NCBI RefSeq assembly: GCF_002238335.1
Contig: NZ_CP022347.1
Span: 868,001-932,000 of the forward strand
DNA: 64,000 nucleotides
Direction of reading: 5' to 3'
Origin: Campylobacter avium LMG 24591
GTDB lineage: Bacteria > Campylobacterota > Campylobacteria > Campylobacterales > Campylobacteraceae
Shown here: in pieces, positions 35,577-44,861 of the stretch
Position numbering within the stretch: position 1 is the first letter of the stretch
Layout of the letters: every line of letters begins with the position of its first letter
Translations under genes and position numbers: made by a program
The notes under the pieces: generated by a model
What the model was told of the DNA's origin: nothing
The model's database searches: none
What the model saw: only the letters and a program-made list of their open reading frames with translations

Positions 35577-37708
35577 AAAAGCTCTCTTTCTAAAGCATTA
35601 AGCAGGTCTAAATTTTGCAAATTTTGCTCTAAAATTCTTTGACTTTGTTCTATTTTATCTGCACCGTCAAAGGAAGTTAAGGTTTTTAGCTTTAGCTCTT
35701 GGGTGCTTTCATAAGCTTTTAATTTTGAATTAATAAACTGCACAAAGTCTTTATTTAGCTCAAAATTTTCTAATAAATTTTTAAAATCAAAACTCTTAAA
35801 AGCCTCTTTTATCTTATCCTCAAGCTTTAAATTGTCTTTTTCTTTAAAAGCCTTTTCTAAATCCATACGAAAAGCAAAATAATTTTGCGAAGAAAGTATT
35901 TCTTCTACATTTTGATTTAAATTTTCTTTAAAATTTTCGTATTTATCCTCTAAATTTGCGTCTAAAAATTTGTATTTTAAAGCCAAATTTGCCAAAAGCT
36001 CTTCTGTTTTTTTCAAATTCTTAAATTTAAGCTCTCTAAAAAGGTCTAAAAGCCCGTCTTTAAAGGTGGTATCTAGGATGCTTAACATCCTTTGCATGGA
36101 TATATTTTGCCTCTTATTTAGACAGTAATTCATCTCATCGCTTAATTTTTGAGTGATTTTTTGAACAAGCAAAAACAAAGAATTATCAAGGCCTGCAAGA
36201 TTATCCTCCAAGCCCTCTAGTTGTTTTTGTATATCAAGCTTAGCCTCTTTTAAAGCCTTTTCCTCTTGTCTTAATTCATTTAAAAGCTTTGCGTTATCAT
36301 AATCAAGGCTATTAATCTTAGTTTTCAACAAGGTATTTTCAAGCTCTATTTGCTCTTTTACGCTTTTGTTTATTAGATAAAGTTCTTTTTTATATGATTT
36401 TAAGATAAGCGAACTTTTAGTGGATGAAAAAAGGTGATTTAAAAGATAATTTTCTAGCTTTGCAAAAGAACTTTTTTCAAAGTCTTCTTTGCTAGCTTCG
36501 CCCTTATAATAAGCGTTTGCCAATTTAGAGCTAATAGCTAAAAATTCAACTTTTTCAACCAAAAATTCACTTAAATTATGCTCTTTTAAACGCTTTTTTA
36601 AAGTATTTTTTGTGTAATTTACAACCTCTTTTAAATTCTCATCATCCACCAAATCAGCCTTTGTAATCAAAAGCAAGATAGAGCTATTGCGAGAATTTGA
36701 AATGGCATTAAGCAAAAAATCGCTATCTTTTTGACTAAGACTTTGCGAGGCATTCATAAGGTGGATTAAAAAATCACTTTTTTTCACAAAGTCACTAGTT
36801 ACAAGCTCTCTTTGCACAAAAACATCATCAAGCCCCGGTGTATCCACTATTTCTATGCCATCTTTTAAAAAGTCTAGCGGGTAAAATAATTCTATCTTTT
36901 TAATCAGTGCTGAAATTTGATTTTTAGCCGAGCTAAAATTTTTAAGCTCTTGTAAAGAAATATCCTTTATCACAGCCTCATCTTTTATATAAAGCTTGCT
37001 TTCTTCTTGTAAAAAATCACTTAAAGCCAAGCTTGAAAGTATGCTTTGCCATTCTTTTTTACTCCAAAAATAAATCCTAGCCCTACTCTTTTCATCATAT
37101 TTTAAAACAGTCAAATTCGCTGTTTCTGGTATGTTTGATACGCCTAAAATTTCATTTTTTAAAAGAGCATTTAGCATACTTGACTTGCCAGCATTCATAA
37201 CCCCTGTTATGGCCACTACAAAATGAGTATTTGTAAATTTATCTTTTGCTAGTTTTAATCTTTGTTTTATATTTTCGTCTTTGCTTAAAAGTGCTAATTT
37301 TTCATTTATTTTATTTAGTTCGTTAAAACTTGAGTTAAATTCCGTCTTTTTATCATAAGTCTTGGTTTGCAAAGCTTTTAAAAAAGATATCATATCATCT
37401 TGTTTTGATAAATTTTTTAAAAGCTCTAAGGCCTTAATAATGTCGTCTTTTAAGAAAAACCCAGCTTTTATTGAATTTATAGACATCACCTGTGCAAGTT
37501 GTATAGAGTAAATGTCAGCTCTTAAATCTATCTTGCTTAGTAAAAATTCAAAGTCTTTTAAACTTAAGTATCTTTCGTAATTTTCAGCATTTGCACTTAA
37601 AAGTATGGCAAGTTCTGATGCATCAAGCAAGGAAGTATCGTTAAAATTTGAAGATAAATCAAGATACAGTAAGTGTTTTTTCCATATCTTTTGTAGAATT
37701 TCAAGCAT
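35573..37708 (-). CDS. Dynamin-like GTPase, first of a pair (Cj0411 type)
   Basis: A 711-residue large GTPase. G1 is GVMNAGKSSMLNALL, G3 is DTPGLDDV and G4 is TKAD. Long helical segments with many Leu, Lys and Glu residues follow. It corresponds to Cj0411 (DLP1) of C. jejuni. The gene begins 26 bases after frdB and its ribosome-binding site lies in a hairpin (37709-37732). It is encoded before its partner and overlaps it by four bases. Confidence 0.9.
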   Translation of the reverse strand: MLEILQKIWKKHLLYLDLSSNFNDTSLLDASELAILLSANAENYERYLSLKDFEFLLSKIDLRADIYSIQLAQVMSINSIKAGFFLKDDIIKALELLKNLSKQDDMISFLKALQTKTYDKKTEFNSSFNELNKINEKLALLSKDENIKQRLKLAKDKFTNTHFVVAITGVMNAGKSSMLNALLKNEILGVSNIPETANLTVLKYDEKSRARIYFWSKKEWQSILSSLALSDFLQEESKLYIKDEAVIKDISLQELKNFSSAKNQISALIKKIELFYPLDFLKDGIEIVDTPGLDDVFVQRELVTSDFVKKSDFLIHLMNASQSLSQKDSDFLLNAISNSRNSSILLLITKADLVDDENLKEVVNYTKNTLKKRLKEHNLSEFLVEKVEFLAISSKLANAYYKGEASKEDFEKSSFAKLENYLLNHLFSSTKSSLILKSYKKELYLINKSVKEQIELENTLLKTKINSLDYDNAKLLNELRQEEKALKEAKLDIQKQLEGLEDNLAGLDNSLFLLVQKITQKLSDEMNYCLNKRQNISMQRMLSILDTTFKDGLLDLFRELKFKNLKKTEELLANLALKYKFLDANLEDKYENFKENLNQNVEEILSSQNYFAFRMDLEKAFKEKDNLKLEDKIKEAFKSFDFKNLLENFELNKDFVQFINSKLKAYESTQELKLKTLTSFDGADKIEQSQRILEQNLQNLDLLNALERELL

Positions 37709-37732
37709 AAATCCCCTTTAAAAAGGGGATTT
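37709..37732 (-). promoter_or_regulatory. Hairpin covering the ribosome site of the first dynamin-like gene
   Basis: On the minus strand AAATCCCC pairs with GGGGATTT around a short A/T loop, an 8-bp stem extendable by three A-T pairs. The 3' arm supplies the AAGGGG ribosome site directly before the ATG at 37708. The hairpin starts two bases after the frdB stop. It could act as a weak terminator for frd or mask translation start of the dynamin-like gene. Confidence 0.6.
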
Positions 37733-37734
37733 TT

Positions 37735-38460
37735 TTACTTATCTTTTTGTGCGACAAGTTGTCTTCTCATATAAGCTATCTTGCTTTGTAAAGGCAAATC
37801 TTTTGGACAATTATCTTCACAGGCAAGCAAAGACATACAACCAAATACACCGTCATCATCTCCTACAAGCTCATAAAAATCCTCGACAGTTCTATGATCG
37901 TGCGGATCTTGTAAATATCTAGCTGTTCTTAAAAGACCGGTTGCACCTATGAAATTTGGTCTCATTAGCTTTGTAGCACAAGAAGCAAGGCAAATTCCAC
38001 ATTCTATACATCTATCAAGTTCAAAGGTTTCCTCAGCTACTTCTGGTTCTATCCTTTCTTCTATCTTAGATATATCGGTTTCTTTTTCATTATGCACCCA
38101 GCTTTCAACCCTTTTACACATACCCTCAAACCACTCTCCTGTATTTACACTTAAGTCCTTTATGTGCTTAAAGGCTGGCATAGGCATAAGCTCTATAACT
38201 CCGTCAGCATAGTCTTTTGTAAGTGTTTTACAAGCTAGTTTTGGCACTCCATTTATCATCATGGCACAGCTTCCACAAATTCCTGCCCTACAAACAAAGT
38301 CAAAGCTTAAATCAGCGTCCATTTTTTCGCGTATCAAAGTAAGACATACAAAGACCGTCATAAAAGGAGTTTCCTCAAGCTCATAGCTAACAAAATGAGG
38401 TTTTGAAATTTTGCTTAAAGGATTATATTTTAAAGCTCTTATGGTTAGTTTTCTACTCAT
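37735..38460 (-). CDS. frdB: Fumarate reductase iron-sulfur subunit
   Basis: FrdB passes electrons from the cytochrome b subunit to FrdA through three clusters. CRAGICGSC binds [2Fe-2S]; [11 protein letters not shown] supplies [4Fe-4S] ligands; [16 protein letters not shown] supplies the [3Fe-4S] and remaining cluster ligands. It has 241 residues. The start overlaps the frdA stop by eight bases. Order C-A-B is the epsilonproteobacterial arrangement, in which the enzyme reduces fumarate with menaquinol. Confidence 0.97.
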   Translation of the reverse strand: MSRKLTIRALKYNPLSKISKPHFVSYELEETPFMTVFVCLTLIREKMDADLSFDFVCRAGICGSCAMMINGVPKLACKTLTKDYADGVIELMPMPAFKHIKDLSVNTGEWFEGMCKRVESWVHNEKETDISKIEERIEPEVAEETFELDRCIECGICLASCATKLMRPNFIGATGLLRTARYLQDPHDHRTVEDFYELVGDDDGVFGCMSLLACEDNCPKDLPLQSKIAYMRRQLVAQKDK

Positions 38461-40444
38461 AATTAACTCCTATTCTTTGATTTAAAGCTTTGTATTTTGG
38501 TTGTAATTCGTAAGGCATTAAAGCGTGTTGAATTTCGTGTCTTGATTTGCCTTCAGCTTCCATTTTTTCCCTTATAGCATCAACTTCAGCTTGTCTTTTT
38601 TCGCTTAGTGGATTTTCGATTATATTACCTTTTGCACCGTATCCTCTAAAGGCTGGTGGCATTTCCATTTTCATAATATCAAGCTCATCATACTCAACCT
38701 TTGGCAAGGTCTCGCCCTCTACCCAGTAAGTAAGAGTTCTTTTCATCCAGTTTAAATCATCCCTTTTTGGATAGTCCTCTCTGTAGTGAGCACCTCTGCT
38801 TTCTGTTCTTAAAAGTGCGCCATAAGCTACGCAAAGTGCAACTTTTAGCATTCTAGGCACTCTGTAAGCTTCTTCAAGCTCTGGATTTGCTGCAGCTATG
38901 TCTTTGCTATGTACTTTTATGTCAAGGGATTTTTTATAAAGCTCCTCAAGCTCATCAACCGCTTCTTTTAAGCCCTCTCCTGTTCTAAAGATAGCTACCT
39001 TATCCCACATAATCTCTTTCATTCTGTTTTTTATCTCAAAGACAGAGTGTTTGCCCTCTTTTTCGACTAAGGATTTTAGATATTCATACTCTTTACTTAA
39101 GAATTTTTTAACCAAATCTGTATCTATAGCTTCGCCATTGTTTTTGCAATAATCAGCAAAATAATCACCCACTATCATACCAGCCACAACTGTTTCAGCA
39201 CAGGAATTTCCACCCAAGCGGTTAAAGCCGTGCATATCCCAGCAAGCTGCTTCCCCGCAAGCAAAGAGCCCATTTAGCCACTGAGACTCACCTGTTGGCT
39301 TTGTGCGAATTCCACCCATTGAGTAGTGTTGCATAGGCAATACCGGTGCCCAGCCCTTAGGTCCCTCATCGGCAGGATCTATGCCATTAAAAGTTTTGCA
39401 TATATCTTGCACATCTCTTAGGTTTTTTTCTATATGAGCTCTTCCAAGTATGGATATATCAAGCCACAAGTGATCTCCATAAGGGCTTTTTACTCCTTTT
39501 CCCTTTCTTATATGTTCCATCATTCTGCGACTTACTACATCTCTACTTGCAAGCTCTTTCTTTTCTGGCTCGTAATCAGGCATAAAGCGGTATCCATCAA
39601 CATCGCGTAAAATTCCGCCATCTCCTCTACAGCCCTCAGTTAGTAAGATCCCGCTTGGTACTATAGGAGTTGGGTGAAACTGCACTGCTTCCATATTTGA
39701 TAATCTACAAAGCCCGGTTTCAAGTGCTATAGCAGCACCGGTTCCCTCGCAAATGACTGCGTTTGTGGTTTGCTTATAAATTCTACCATATCCACCTGTA
39801 GCTATCATAGTTCCTCTAGCAACAAAGGCTGTTAATTCTCCATTTGTAAGGTCCCTTGCTATAACTCCTATGCACCTTTTACCATCGTGCATAATCCTCA
39901 CAGCTTCCATTCTATCTATGATCTTAACCTCGTGTTTTATGGCTTCATTTGCAACCCCATAAAGCATACAGTGCCCGGTTGCATCAGCTATATAACAGGT
40001 TCTCCATTTTTTAGTTCCGCCAAAATCCCTAGCATTTATTAGTCCGTGTGCTTCTTCTTTTTCTTCTATAACTGTTTTTTGAGCATTGATTACAACAGTT
40101 CTAGGACCTTTTGTAACTCTAGTCCAAGGAACACCCCAAGCTGCAAGCTCACGCACAGCTTTTGGAGCAGTTTGAGCAAACATTCTTGCTACTTCTTGAT
40201 CACAGCCCCAGTCAGAACCTTTTACTGTATCAGCAAAATGTAGGTCTTCATTATCCCCATCTCCTTTTGCACCATTACCTAAACTTGCTTGCATACCGCC
40301 TTGAACAGCCGCAGAGTGCGATCTTTTTACGGGACAAATACTTAGCAATGTAACGCTTTGTCCGCTTTTAGCTACTTCAATAGCAGCTCTAAGCCCAGCT
40401 AAGCCACCGCCTATTACTAAACCGTCGCTATATTTAATATTCAT
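38453..40444 (-). CDS. frdA: Fumarate reductase flavoprotein subunit
   Basis: FrdA is the catalytic subunit with covalently bound [17 protein letters not shown] is the dinucleotide fold, and [16 protein letters not shown] carries the histidine that attaches [16 protein letters not shown] lines the FAD site. I chose the ATG at 40444 (663 residues), because a GAGG ribosome site lies eight bases upstream; a GTG at 40453 would sit on top of that site. The protein is at full length and shows no damage. Confidence 0.97.
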   Translation of the reverse strand: MNIKYSDGLVIGGGLAGLRAAIEVAKSGQSVTLLSICPVKRSHSAAVQGGMQASLGNGAKGDGDNEDLHFADTVKGSDWGCDQEVARMFAQTAPKAVRELAAWGVPWTRVTKGPRTVVINAQKTVIEEKEEAHGLINARDFGGTKKWRTCYIADATGHCMLYGVANEAIKHEVKIIDRMEAVRIMHDGKRCIGVIARDLTNGELTAFVARGTMIATGGYGRIYKQTTNAVICEGTGAAIALETGLCRLSNMEAVQFHPTPIVPSGILLTEGCRGDGGILRDVDGYRFMPDYEPEKKELASRDVVSRRMMEHIRKGKGVKSPYGDHLWLDISILGRAHIEKNLRDVQDICKTFNGIDPADEGPKGWAPVLPMQHYSMGGIRTKPTGESQWLNGLFACGEAACWDMHGFNRLGGNSCAETVVAGMIVGDYFADYCKNNGEAIDTDLVKKFLSKEYEYLKSLVEKEGKHSVFEIKNRMKEIMWDKVAIFRTGEGLKEAVDELEELYKKSLDIKVHSKDIAAANPELEEAYRVPRMLKVALCVAYGALLRTESRGAHYREDYPKRDDLNWMKRTLTYWVEGETLPKVEYDELDIMKMEMPPAFRGYGAKGNIIENPLSEKRQAEVDAIREKMEAEGKSRHEIQHALMPYELQPKYKALNQRIGVNYE

Positions 40445-40456
40445 ATCACTCACCTC

Positions 40457-41200
40457 TTAACGCATATATGTAGGAATATATCGGCTTCCTACTTCGTGAT
40501 CGCTCATGCCAACTTTTATGTAAGCTGCCATAGTTAAAAGCCCTAGGGCTATGAAAAATACGCTTATTATCCATTTTAATTTTTTAAGAGTTTTTCTACT
40601 AGCCTTTGCATTTTTGCCCTCAAACCAACCCCATTTAACACATAGTCTATAAAGACCTATTCCTCCGTGTAATTCAACTGCAAAAAGAAGGATTAGATAA
40701 AAAGGCCACATTTGAAGCATTCTCTCACCTGAGCCGTAAGGATCTATGGTGTGAGCTTGAAAAAACATCATACCCAAGTGGTAGGAGGCAAAGAAAAACA
40801 TTATAAACCCTGTCGCTGCTTGTGTGAACCATAAACTTGTATCGCCATGCTTTATAGTTTTCGCGTGAGTTCTAAAAAGCTGCCACTGCCTGTAATTTAT
40901 AGGGAATTTTCTCATAGCAAGCGCTGCATGTACCACAAATACAACAAAAACTATGAAAACTATAATAGAAACTACCCAAGGCTGTGGTGTTCCAAAGATA
41001 AAACTACCCTCGAACATCTTTGATATACTATACATAAAATCATTGCTAATTAAAATACTAGCAACAAAAAACATATGTCCCCACATAAATAGTCCTAAAA
41101 AAAGACCTGTAGCACTTTGGATAAAATCAAGCTTTGCGGGCAATTTGCTTTTCTTACCCTCAAGGCTTTTTCCAAAGTAGCCTTCAATGATTTGACTCAT
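40457..41200 (-). CDS. frdC: Fumarate reductase cytochrome b subunit
   Basis: FrdC anchors the enzyme in the membrane and holds two hemes b. The 247-residue protein has five membrane helices and histidines such as those in MWGHMFF, VHAALAM, SYHLGMM and ELHGGIGLYRL, which include the heme ligands. The frame opens upstream, but the ATG at 41200 is preferred because it follows AAGGAG and gives the normal N-terminus MSQIIEGYFG. It is the first gene of the frd operon. Confidence 0.96.
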   Translation of the reverse strand: MSQIIEGYFGKSLEGKKSKLPAKLDFIQSATGLFLGLFMWGHMFFVASILISNDFMYSISKMFEGSFIFGTPQPWVVSIIVFIVFVVFVVHAALAMRKFPINYRQWQLFRTHAKTIKHGDTSLWFTQAATGFIMFFFASYHLGMMFFQAHTIDPYGSGERMLQMWPFYLILLFAVELHGGIGLYRLCVKWGWFEGKNAKASRKTLKKLKWIISVFFIALGLLTMAAYIKVGMSDHEVGSRYIPTYMR

Positions 41201-41236
41201 TGCCACTCCTTGAAAAAAGTTAGATAAACAGCTTAG

Positions 41237-41242
41237 ATTATA
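41237..41242 (-). promoter_or_regulatory. -10 box for the frdCAB operon
   Basis: On the minus strand the sequence reads TATAAT, about 36 bases before the frdC start, in DNA with no other features. The transcript would start near 41230. Confidence 0.5.
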
Positions 41243-41370
41243 TTTTTTATACACTTAAATTGTTTTTAAAAATTAAATTTTATATAAACAAAGGGTAAAA
41301 AATTGTTTATTTTTTATAAAATTTTGAATTTTGGTATTGAAAAAAAAAAAAAACGATTTATAATTTCGAA

Positions 41371-41502
41371 CTAGCTTTTTTCATAGCCTAAACTTAAGTA
41401 TGGAAATTTAGTACCTTTCCTAAGAATTTGTATCTTAAATGTGGAAATCTAAGAAAACAAAGCACCTTTAAAGTGGCTTGAGAATAGCTAGGCCTTTCTT
41501 TT
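41371..41502 (+). ncRNA. Candidate structured small RNA between frdC and lgt
   Basis: A perfect TATAAT at 41359-41364 on the plus strand precedes about 130 bases with RNA-like structure and no reading frame. The 5' end CTAGCT pairs with AGCTAG at 41486-41491, and CTTAAG at 41393 can pair with CTTGAG at 41477. Two similar segments occur inside (41393-41411 and 41434-41453, both with TGGAAAT). GGCTT and AGGCC around a 10-base loop followed by TTTCTTTT at 41495-41502 form a plausible terminator inside the 3' end of lgt, on the opposite strand. Identity is unknown; a closed end-to-end helix recalls 6S RNA, but the molecule is short for that. Confidence 0.4.
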
Positions 41503-42303
41503 AAGTCTAAGATAAGAAAAGATTGAAAAAGATAAAAACACTAAAACAAGGCTTAAAATTTGCCCCATAGTAAGCCCAAAGCTTAAAAAACCTATGTGTG
41601 CGTCGGGTTCTCTGTAAAACTCGCATAAAAAACGCGCCAGCGAATAAAAGGCTATGTAAAGTATGATTAACTCACCTTTGAATTTTTGAAATTTCCTTGC
41701 TATAAAGATTAAGATAAAGACACAAATTCCCTCAAAAAACGCTTCATAAAGCTGGGAGGGATGTCTTAATACTCCATTTACATAAATGCCCCAAGGCACA
41801 TCAGTAGCGCGTCCAAAAAGCTCTTGATTTAAGAAATTTCCTATCCTACCAAATGTATAAGCAAGCGGCACCGAAAGAGCCGTTAAATCAAGATATTCCC
41901 ATAAATTTGCCTTATATTTTTTACAAAATAAAATACTAGCTATGAAAAAGCCTATAACAGCGCCGTGAAAGCTCATGCCGCGAATTCCTACGAATTCTCC
42001 TTGGGCGTTAAAAGGGTTAAAAATTTGCCAAGGATGGCTTAAATACCACAGGGTATTATCATCATAAATTAAAATATAGCCTAGTCTTGCACCTAAGATA
42101 ACGCCTATTTCAACCCATATAAAATAAGAATCAAGCATTAAAGAGTTCATAGAAAAATTGTATTTTTTAGCAAAATATTTACCTATGAAAAGCCCGGAAA
42201 AAAGGGCTAAGATATACATCAAACTATACCAATAAATATTAAAACCAAAGATAGAAAAAGCTACCACATCAAAAGAGGAGTAGATATTTTGCCAAGCATT
42301 CAT
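41488..42303 (-). CDS. lgt: Phosphatidylglycerol-prolipoprotein diacylglyceryl transferase
   Basis: Lgt transfers diacylglycerol from phosphatidylglycerol to the lipobox cysteine of prolipoproteins, such as CjaA at 55.7 kb. The 271-residue protein has seven membrane helices and the signature [14 protein letters not shown], plus a conserved histidine in SFHGAVIG. It lies immediately upstream of the frd operon on the same strand, as in C. jejuni, though a gap of about 290 bases with its own signals separates them. Confidence 0.96.
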   Translation of the reverse strand: MNAWQNIYSSFDVVAFSIFGFNIYWYSLMYILALFSGLFIGKYFAKKYNFSMNSLMLDSYFIWVEIGVILGARLGYILIYDDNTLWYLSHPWQIFNPFNAQGEFVGIRGMSFHGAVIGFFIASILFCKKYKANLWEYLDLTALSVPLAYTFGRIGNFLNQELFGRATDVPWGIYVNGVLRHPSQLYEAFFEGICVFILIFIARKFQKFKGELIILYIAFYSLARFLCEFYREPDAHIGFLSFGLTMGQILSLVLVFLSFSIFSYLRLKRKA

Positions 42304-42662
42304 TTTAAGCCCTTCTTTTAAAACGAAAAATATAACAAATAAAGCTTAATCAAAATTTGATAAAGTTAAAAGTTATTTTAAAATAAACTTAAACTCTTTC
42401 ATTATAAGAGATGGATGTTTAAATTTTTAATATAAATGTGTTACTTTTTTACACTGTGTATCTTAAAAATTTGAAAAAATTTCTAAGCAACTTTTAATCT
42501 TATTTGCCATTTATTTACTATTTTTCTAAGTTAAAATTCGGCAAAAGACCTAAAATATAAACTTTAAAAAGACTTTTCGTTTTTTTTGTATATACTTTTT
42601 CCTTTATTTCAATATCTTTGTAAGTTTTGAATTTTAGCTTTTTGTATTTTAAGGAGATATTT
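42304..42662. other. Intergenic region without recognised features
   Basis: About 360 bases between the lgt start and the autotransporter remnant. It is AT-rich, has no open frame worth naming, and ends in a strong ribosome site (AAGGAGATATTT) before the ATG at 42663. Promoters of both divergent genes should lie here but no clear -10 box was picked out. Confidence 0.5.
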
Positions 42663-43714
42663 ATGTTTATAAAAAAACTATGTAAAAAAGTAGTATTAAT
42701 AACTCAACAAAAAGCATAGCAAATTCAAACTCAGCAATCTCATCTCAACAACAAATAATAAATCTAGCTAATGAAGCAGCTATAAATGCAAGAATGGTTT
42801 ATCTTAAAAATCCTTATAAAAGTGATGAAGAAAAGATGGGTAATATGGCATATGATGAAGCAGGAAGGACATATGCTACTTTTATAAATAATACAGATAA
42901 TGGTTTATGGGCAAATTTCTTTGGTGGTAAAAATATACTTAATAGTAATTCTGCTTCTGTATTAGGAGGAAGTTTAGGACTTGATAAAAGAATATCTGAT
43001 GATAGCTTACTAGGACTTTATCTAACATATGCAGATGTAAATTTAAAAGATAGTATTATAAATGAAGAGGGAAAATCATATCAATTAGGACTATATTATA
43101 ATAAAAACTTTGCTAATAATATGGAACTTGATTTAAAAGCAAATTTTGGTTTTAATCCTGCTAAGCAAAATTATATGCTAGGTTCATATGATACTACTTC
43201 ATCTTTTACAAGAAACTATTATACAATCTCAGCTTCTGTAGGTAAGGTAGTTGATTTAGCTGATAATGGAGGAACATCTATAAAGCATTTTATAGGAGTA
43301 AATTATTATAATACTTATACTCCAGCTTATAATACAAATTCTGATTTTTCTTTAGAGCATAAATCTTATGCAGCTTCTGCAATATCATTTGATCTAGGTA
43401 TAGGTTTAAAACAATATTTTAATGAAAATTCTTTCTTTTTCATAGGGCCTAAGATAGAACATTTTGCAAGTAATGATGCTTCTTTTTATAATGTAGTTTT
43501 AGCTGGGTCTAATAATGTCATTACTATAGATACTAAAGAAGTTAATAAGAATAGAACCTATGCTCAAATACTAGCAGGAGGTAAGGTTGATCTTAATAAT
43601 GATGGTTTAGCTTTAAACTTGTCCTTAGCTGCTAAAAGTCTTATATCAAAAAGAGTATATGATAATGCTGATTCTTTTATAAGTGGACAAGTTGGGATTA
43701 GGTGGGAGTTTTAG
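42663..43714 (+). pseudogene. Autotransporter remnant: start codon plus C-terminal barrel
   Basis: A good ribosome site and ATG at 42663 begin MFIKKLCKKVV and stop after 18 codons at 42719. In another frame, open from 42686, the sequence continues through NLANEAAINARM into a 306-residue autotransporter beta-domain (from about LWANFFGGKN), ending in the barrel signal GIRWEF. Autotransporters normally carry several hundred passenger residues before the barrel; here only about 30 remain and they are out of frame with the start. I read it as an internal deletion with frameshift. The barrel itself is intact, so expression from an internal start cannot be excluded. Confidence 0.65.
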
Positions 43715-43807
43715 GGGCTTGGAATTTGAGTTAAATTTTGTCTTGAGATAAATTTGAAATTAAACCTTATTTGGCCTTAGGGCGGGCAAAAGAAATCAAA
43801 TCAAGTT

Positions 43808-44338
43808 CTAATCATTACTACGATATAGCTTTAAATTCATCTTGATAGCTATGTTGTTTTTATTAGTTGAGTTGAAATTTAAGGGATAATCAATTTGCAA
43901 GAGGTTTTTATAAGTTGATAAATCTTTGATGAATTTATAAAAATAGCTAGGCTCCTTTACATTTGCACTAAGGCTTATCAAGGAGCTTAGATACTCTTCT
44001 TTGCTATTATTTACATCCTTTTGCTGAATTTTTACATTTGAAAAATATTGTTTTGCAAAGCTTTCAAAATCTTTTATGTCAAATTCTGTACTAAATTGCG
44101 ATAAGACCTTTTTGTTTTCCTCTTTCAAGTTATCAAGGTTGTTTTGAGAAAAATTTAACTTCGAATTGGTGTTTTTGTTTATCTCGCTTTGATTTATATT
44201 TTTAAGTCTGGCCACATCATAACTTTTAAAAGAGGGTATCATCAAAAACACTATAAAACACAAGCATATACAAGTAAGTATAAGCAAGTGTATAGCTATC
44301 TTAACCATGTCGAAATTTTCTAAGCTGCTATCTTTCAT
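43808..44338 (-). CDS. PilO-like inner-membrane protein
   Basis: A 176-residue protein with a short cytoplasmic start, one membrane helix (about residues 12-33), a coiled-coil stretch rich in Asn and Lys, and a small C-terminal domain that looks like the ferredoxin-like fold of PilO. Similarity is one of layout rather than clear sequence. It is third in a row after a PilM-like and a PilN-like gene, overlapping the latter by 11 bases. The same four-gene order occurs in C. jejuni downstream of the acyltransferase gene. Confidence 0.5.
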   Translation of the reverse strand: MKDSSLENFDMVKIAIHLLILTCICLCFIVFLMIPSFKSYDVARLKNINQSEINKNTNSKLNFSQNNLDNLKEENKKVLSQFSTEFDIKDFESFAKQYFSNVKIQQKDVNNSKEEYLSSLISLSANVKEPSYFYKFIKDLSTYKNLLQIDYPLNFNSTNKNNIAIKMNLKLYRSND

Positions 44339-44861
44339 ACATACCTTCTACAATTTTATTGATACTTACAAATTTATACCAGCCATTGCTAAGTGGATAA
44401 AAATTCACAGAATTTGTATCAAAGGTGCTTTTAAGCGGTGTTTGAACCAGGAGCAAAAACATTTCCTTGGTAGGAGTAACGCCTCTTATATCAAGCGAAT
44501 TTTTGTTCATATTCATGCTTTCAAGCCGTATAGAGCCTGATTTAAGCACAAAATCAAATAAATTCATAACAACTTGCATTGCCTTCGTGTTATTGCCCTC
44601 AGCACCTATTATTTCTAGACCCAGGTTTTTTCTATGAGTTAGAATTTCAAAGTCCTTGTCATTTTTTAAAATTCTATCTTGCATGATGGCTAATTCTTTT
44701 CTTTTATTTTCCGTGTCGTTGTTGGCGAGCAAGGTTTTGGTAGCCACAACAAAATATAAAGCCGTAAGCAAGCCTAAACACAAGATGTAAAAACATAGCC
44801 AAATTTTAGCAAAACCACTTAAAATAGGCTTTAGTTTTGGCTTGATAAGAGAATAAGTCAT
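44328..44861 (-). CDS. PilN-like inner-membrane protein
   Basis: A 177-residue protein with one membrane helix (about residues 17-40), then a coiled coil and a compact C-terminal region including SGSIRLESMNMNKNSLDIRGVT, which fits the strand-turn-strand pattern of PilN or the C-terminal part of GspL. It starts by a four-base overlap with the upstream PilM-like gene (ATGA). Confidence 0.5.
   Translation of the reverse strand: MTYSLIKPKLKPILSGFAKIWLCFYILCLGLLTALYFVVATKTLLANNDTENKRKELAIMQDRILKNDKDFEILTHRKNLGLEIIGAEGNNTKAMQVVMNLFDFVLKSGSIRLESMNMNKNSLDIRGVTPTKEMFLLLVQTPLKSTFDTNSVNFYPLSNGWYKFVSINKIVEGMYER

Noticed and set aside
41371..41502. Calling the small-RNA candidate 6S RNA
   Set aside because: The complementary ends fit, but it is only about 130 bases and no other 6S feature could be confirmed by eye, so it is left unnamed.
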